From contig JAOHHF010000019.1 of NCBI GenBank assembly GCA_028099475.1, forward strand, positions 1 to 9,336: DNA of 9,336 bases. Reading direction: 5' to 3'. A program made the position numbers and the translations under genes. This DNA comes from Candidatus Pelagibacter sp. (GTDB lineage Bacteria > Pseudomonadota > Alphaproteobacteria > Pelagibacterales > Pelagibacteraceae). This document shows positions 7,058 through 9,336 of the stretch, in pieces; the stretch's first letter is position 1, and every line of letters begins with the position of its first letter. The notes under the pieces are model-generated. The model was not told the DNA's origin, made no database searches, and was given only the letters and a program-made list of their open reading frames with translations.

Positions 7058-7549
7058 ATGAAACTTTATAGAATTAAAAAGTCCAACATCGATAAAAAAG
7101 GTAGAGGTCTATACGCAACAAGAGATATCAAAGAAGGAACCAAAATAATTGATTATGTTGGAAAACTAATTACAAAAAAACAAACTGAGGAGTCTGATAA
7201 ATATGATAATGGTAAACCAATTTATTTATTTACTATTAATAAAAGATACGATCTAGATGGAGACTTTTCATGGAATACAGCAGGTTTAATTAATCATTCG
7301 TGTAATAATAATTGTGATTATGACGGTAAAGGTCTTAAGATTTGGGTTAAAGCAATTAAGGATATAAAAAAGGGTGAAGAGTTTACTTGTGATTATGGAT
7401 TTGGCTTTGATGAAAACTACAAGCAATTCCCGTGTAAGTGTAAATCTAAAAATTGTTGTGGTTATATAGTACGATCAGAATCAAGATGGCGAATTAATAA
7501 AAAATTTGCTATGAGTAATAAGAGTAGATTAATAAATAATTCTCATTAA
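7058..7549 (+). CDS. SET-domain protein (putative lysine methyltransferase)
   Basis: A 163-residue stand-alone SET domain with post-SET motif, the fold of S-adenosylmethionine-dependent protein lysine methyltransferases. Conserved parts in order: K-G-R-G-L-Y-A (14-20, AdoMet binding), D-Y-V-G (32-35), N-H-S-C (79-82), and G-E-E-F-T-C-D-Y (106-113) with the catalytic tyrosine Y113. The post-SET cysteines C126, C128 and C133 (CxCx4C) together with C82 of NHSC make the complete four-cysteine zinc site known from SET enzymes such as DIM-5. No pre-SET domain is present. The basic tail (about 139-159) could bind a partner or nucleic acid. No clear Shine-Dalgarno site precedes the ATG, which lies 30 bases after the HDAC-like gene. 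The last 21 bases overlap the truA 3' end on the other strand. The substrate is unknown; a ribosomal protein or other cellular protein is possible. Confidence 0.9.
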   Translation: MKLYRIKKSNIDKKGRGLYATRDIKEGTKIIDYVGKLITKKQTEESDKYDNGKPIYLFTINKRYDLDGDFSWNTAGLINHSCNNNCDYDGKGLKIWVKAIKDIKKGEEFTCDYGFGFDENYKQFPCKCKSKNCCGYIVRSESRWRINKKFAMSNKSRLINNSH

Positions 7550-8269
7550 AAAAAGTCCCTCTGGGGGTGCAGGTGGAGCACAAAAAACTCTTTTTTTAGA
7601 TTTAAAAACTTTGTCAAATTTTTTCAAATCCCATTTATTTTCACCTAAATATTTCAAACATCCAACCATCGATCTAACTTGTTGTTGTAAAAAAGATTGT
7701 GATCTAAATTCTATTTCTATTTTGTTTTTTGATGATTTAACTTTTACCGATTTAATTGTTCTAATAGGACTTTTTGCATGACAACTTGAGGATCTAAAAG
7801 TAGAAAAATCGTGAGTTCCAATTAATTTCTTAGCTCCTCTTTTAATTAAATCTAAGTCCAATGGTTTTCTTACATGCCATCCTCTTTTTTTCTCAATTAC
7901 AGGAGCACTTAATTGATTAAAAATTATGTATTTATAAATCCTCTGTTTTGCAGAAAATCTTGAATGGAATTTACTACTTCTTTTTCTAATTTTTTTAATT
8001 GCAACACCCTGATCATTTATAAAATGATTAATTGATTTTAAAAACTTTGTTAAGTCTAGAATCTCCTTTTTGCTATCAAAATGACCTGACTGCTCAATTG
8101 CATGAACGCCAGTATCAGTTCTACCCGAGCCATTTAAAATTATTTTTTCTTTTAAAAGTTTTGAGAGATTTTCTTGAATAAGACCTTGAATAGTTGAGCC
8201 TTTTTTTTGAATTTGCCATCCCCTAAATTCAGTACCAACGTATTCAATAAGTATTTGATACCTGATCAC
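7529..8269 (-). CDS. truA: tRNA pseudouridine(38-40) synthase TruA
   Basis: TruA isomerises uridines 38-40 in the anticodon stem-loop of many tRNAs. The 246-residue protein shows the family core: R-G-W-Q-x-Q (16-21), the catalytic aspartate D52 in G-R-T-D-T-G-V-H-A, the R-x-Y-x-Y motif (R110, Y112, Y114), G-T-H-D-F-S-T-F-R (151-159) and F-L-x-x-x-V-R-S-M-V-G (193-203). The last motif has glutamines (195-196) where many homologues have two histidines. The end A-P-P-A-P-P-E-G-L-F-L (231-241) is the usual TruA C-terminus, so overlap of its final codons with the SET gene is real. The start is GTG, directly after the fmt TAA with no gap; R-Y-Q-I-L-I-E-Y follows as the family expects. It is the last gene of def-fmt-truA. 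Confidence 0.95.
   Translation of the reverse strand: MIRYQILIEYVGTEFRGWQIQKKGSTIQGLIQENLSKLLKEKIILNGSGRTDTGVHAIEQSGHFDSKKEILDLTKFLKSINHFINDQGVAIKKIRKRSSKFHSRFSAKQRIYKYIIFNQLSAPVIEKKRGWHVRKPLDLDLIKRGAKKLIGTHDFSTFRSSSCHAKSPIRTIKSVKVKSSKNKIEIEFRSQSFLQQQVRSMVGCLKYLGENKWDLKKFDKVFKSKKRVFCAPPAPPEGLFLMRIIY
7548..7597. terminator. Weak candidate bidirectional terminator at the convergent junction
   Basis: A run of seven A plus G (7548-7555) and a C plus seven T (7590-7597) are complementary and flank the most GC-rich stretch of the area, which includes a small hairpin GTGC-7-base loop-GCAC (7567-7581). Read either way this gives a stem followed by a T-run, as in intrinsic terminators serving two converging operons. 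The GC part of the stem is short and the whole element lies inside the truA 3' end, where the same bases encode A-P-P-A-P-P-E-G, so it may be only a coding by-product. Confidence 0.3.
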
Positions 8270-9193
8270 TTAGATTACTGCACCCTTTTTTATTTGTGAA
8301 CCAAGCATAAATTCACCGATATTTTGTGGTCTTTTTCCTTGTCTTTGGATCTCTTGAATCTTTATTGTTTGCTTATCACCGCAAACAATCTCTAAATAAT
8401 CAGAAACAATTTCTCCTGGCCTTCCAATCCCATTACCAATTTCTGCTTTTAAAATTTTATATCTTTCACCTTTGTATATAAAGAAAGCACCTGGCACAGG
8501 ATATAGACCATTTATTTTTCCAATAATGTTTTTTGCTTCATCATTCCAATTAATTTCACCCTCAGCTTTTTGAATTTTAAAAGCATATGTCGCTTTTAAA
8601 TGATCTTGATCAATAAATTTTGCTTTATCTTCAAGAATATCATCAATATTATCTAATAATTTTTCAGCTGCTATTAAGGATAATTTATCAGATACATCAC
8701 TTGCATTTAAATTATTTTCTAAGTTTATCTTATAAGTATTACATACTGGACCTGTATCAAGTTGTTCGGCTATTTTCATAACACTAACTCCTGTTTCTTT
8801 ATCAAGGTTCATTATAGACCTTTGTATGGGTGCTGCACCTCTCCATTTTGGTAACAAAGATGCGTGAATATTAATAAATCCTTTTTTAGATAAACTTAAA
8901 AATTCTTTTGGAATAATTTGACCATAAGCAACAACTATTGCAAGATCAGCATCCAAACTTTTAAAATAATTATATTCCTCATCATTATTTTTCAAATATT
9001 TTGGAGTTCTAAATTTTAAATTTAGAGTTTCAGCAATTCCTTGAATTGGTGATTTATTTATTTTCTGTCCTCTTTGTGATTTTTGAGGAGGTTGAGTGTA
9101 CACTTCAGATATTGGATATCCGTTTTGATACAGCGATTTTAAAATAGGAACAGCAAACATTGGTGTACCCATAAAAACAATCTTTTTAGCCAT
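8270..9193 (-). CDS. fmt: Methionyl-tRNA formyltransferase
   Basis: Fmt transfers a formyl group from 10-formyl-tetrahydrofolate to Met-tRNAi for translation initiation. The 307-residue product has an N-terminal Rossmann-type formyltransferase domain (about 1-190) with F-M-G-T-P (7-11), the basic tRNA-contacting loop R-G-Q-K (41-44), N108 and H110 in N-I-H-A-S-L-L-P, the segment W-R-G-A-A-P-I-Q (117-124) and the catalytic aspartate D146 in Q-L-D-T-G-P. A C-terminal tRNA-binding domain follows (about 203-305) with N-G-L-Y-P-V-P-G-A (228-236). I place the start at the ATG 9193-9191 (MAKKIVFMGTP); an in-frame TTG three bases earlier abuts the def stop and would add one residue, but the ATG fits the family better. 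The def stop lies three bases upstream and truA begins directly after the fmt stop. Confidence 0.96.
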   Translation of the reverse strand: MAKKIVFMGTPMFAVPILKSLYQNGYPISEVYTQPPQKSQRGQKINKSPIQGIAETLNLKFRTPKYLKNNDEEYNYFKSLDADLAIVVAYGQIIPKEFLSLSKKGFINIHASLLPKWRGAAPIQRSIMNLDKETGVSVMKIAEQLDTGPVCNTYKINLENNLNASDVSDKLSLIAAEKLLDNIDDILEDKAKFIDQDHLKATYAFKIQKAEGEINWNDEAKNIIGKINGLYPVPGAFFIYKGERYKILKAEIGNGIGRPGEIVSDYLEIVCGDKQTIKIQEIQRQGKRPQNIGEFMLGSQIKKGAVI

Positions 9194-9196
9194 CAA

Positions 9197-9336
9197 TTAA
9201 AGGATTGCTGTATTTGATTTTAATTTAGATAGTTTTTTTATAATCATAGATTTCTTTAATTTTGAAAGATAATCAATGAATAATATTCCCTCTAAGTGAT
9301 CCATTTCGTGTTGTATACACGTTGCAAGTAAACCAT
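9197..9336 (-). CDS. def: Peptide deformylase, C-terminal part (5' end outside the window)
   Basis: Reading the minus strand from the window edge gives 45 residues and a TAA stop (9199-9197). They begin G-L-L-A-T-C-I and contain [12 protein letters not shown], the HExxH zinc motif with its following L-x-G-x-L-F that defines motif 3 of peptide deformylase, the metalloenzyme that removes the N-formyl group from new proteins. The lysine-rich tail after it (S-K-L-K-K) is usual for the family. The earlier motifs (GxGxAAxQ and EGCLS) would lie beyond the window. The stop is three bases before the fmt ATG, giving the classic def-fmt order. Confidence 0.93.
   Translation of the reverse strand, partial: GLLATCIQHEMDHLEGILFIDYLSKLKKSMIIKKLSKLKSNTAIL

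Noticed and set aside
9194..9196. TTG directly after the def stop as the fmt start
   Set aside because: The ATG immediately after it gives the normal Fmt N-terminus; TTG would only add one residue.
1..9336. Mobile elements, CRISPR arrays, tRNA genes or long repeats
   Set aside because: Reading both strands I found no transposase, no repeat-spacer pattern, no tRNA-like cloverleaf and no long direct or inverted repeats; nearly all bases are accounted for by housekeeping genes.

Overview
The window looks like a piece of a small, AT-rich, streamlined alphaproteobacterial chromosome, most probably from the SAR11/Pelagibacterales group. The grounds are the very low GC by eye, intergenic gaps of a few bases, many one- and four-base start/stop overlaps, few recognisable Shine-Dalgarno sites, and the gene order rpmH-rnpA-yidD-yidC-argB-HAD-dapD-dapE facing truA-fmt-def. 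That taxonomic call is inference; no rRNA or other decisive marker is present.

The left part (about 78 to 7549) is a long plus-strand run that could be one transcript from a promoter-like element just before rpmH. It opens with ribosomal protein L34 (too short for most ORF callers), RNase P protein, the YidD membrane-protein factor and the YidC insertase. It continues with N-acetylglutamate kinase (arginine synthesis), a HAD phosphatase of the pyrimidine-5'-nucleotidase type, and two consecutive steps of the succinylase branch of diaminopimelate/lysine synthesis (DapD, DapE). The run ends with two proteins of families best known from eukaryotic chromatin: an intact histone-deacetylase-fold amidohydrolase whose GTG start overlaps the dapE stop, and an intact SET-domain lysine methyltransferase with a complete post-SET zinc site.

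The right part (7529 to 9336) is a minus-strand operon read towards the first: def (peptide deformylase, only its C-terminal 45 residues inside the window), fmt (Met-tRNAi formyltransferase) and truA (tRNA pseudouridine synthase). fmt and def form the formylation/deformylation pair of translation initiation. The two operons converge and overlap by 21 bases at the SET/truA 3' ends, where the sequence also offers a weak two-way terminator.

Apart from the short left-edge region (1 to 138), which holds a promoter candidate and perhaps the first codons of a divergent gene, there is no sizeable non-coding stretch. I see no mobile element, CRISPR array, tRNA or rRNA. The most interesting part is the HDAC-like plus SET pair placed inside an otherwise ordinary housekeeping cluster in an organism not expected to have histones.
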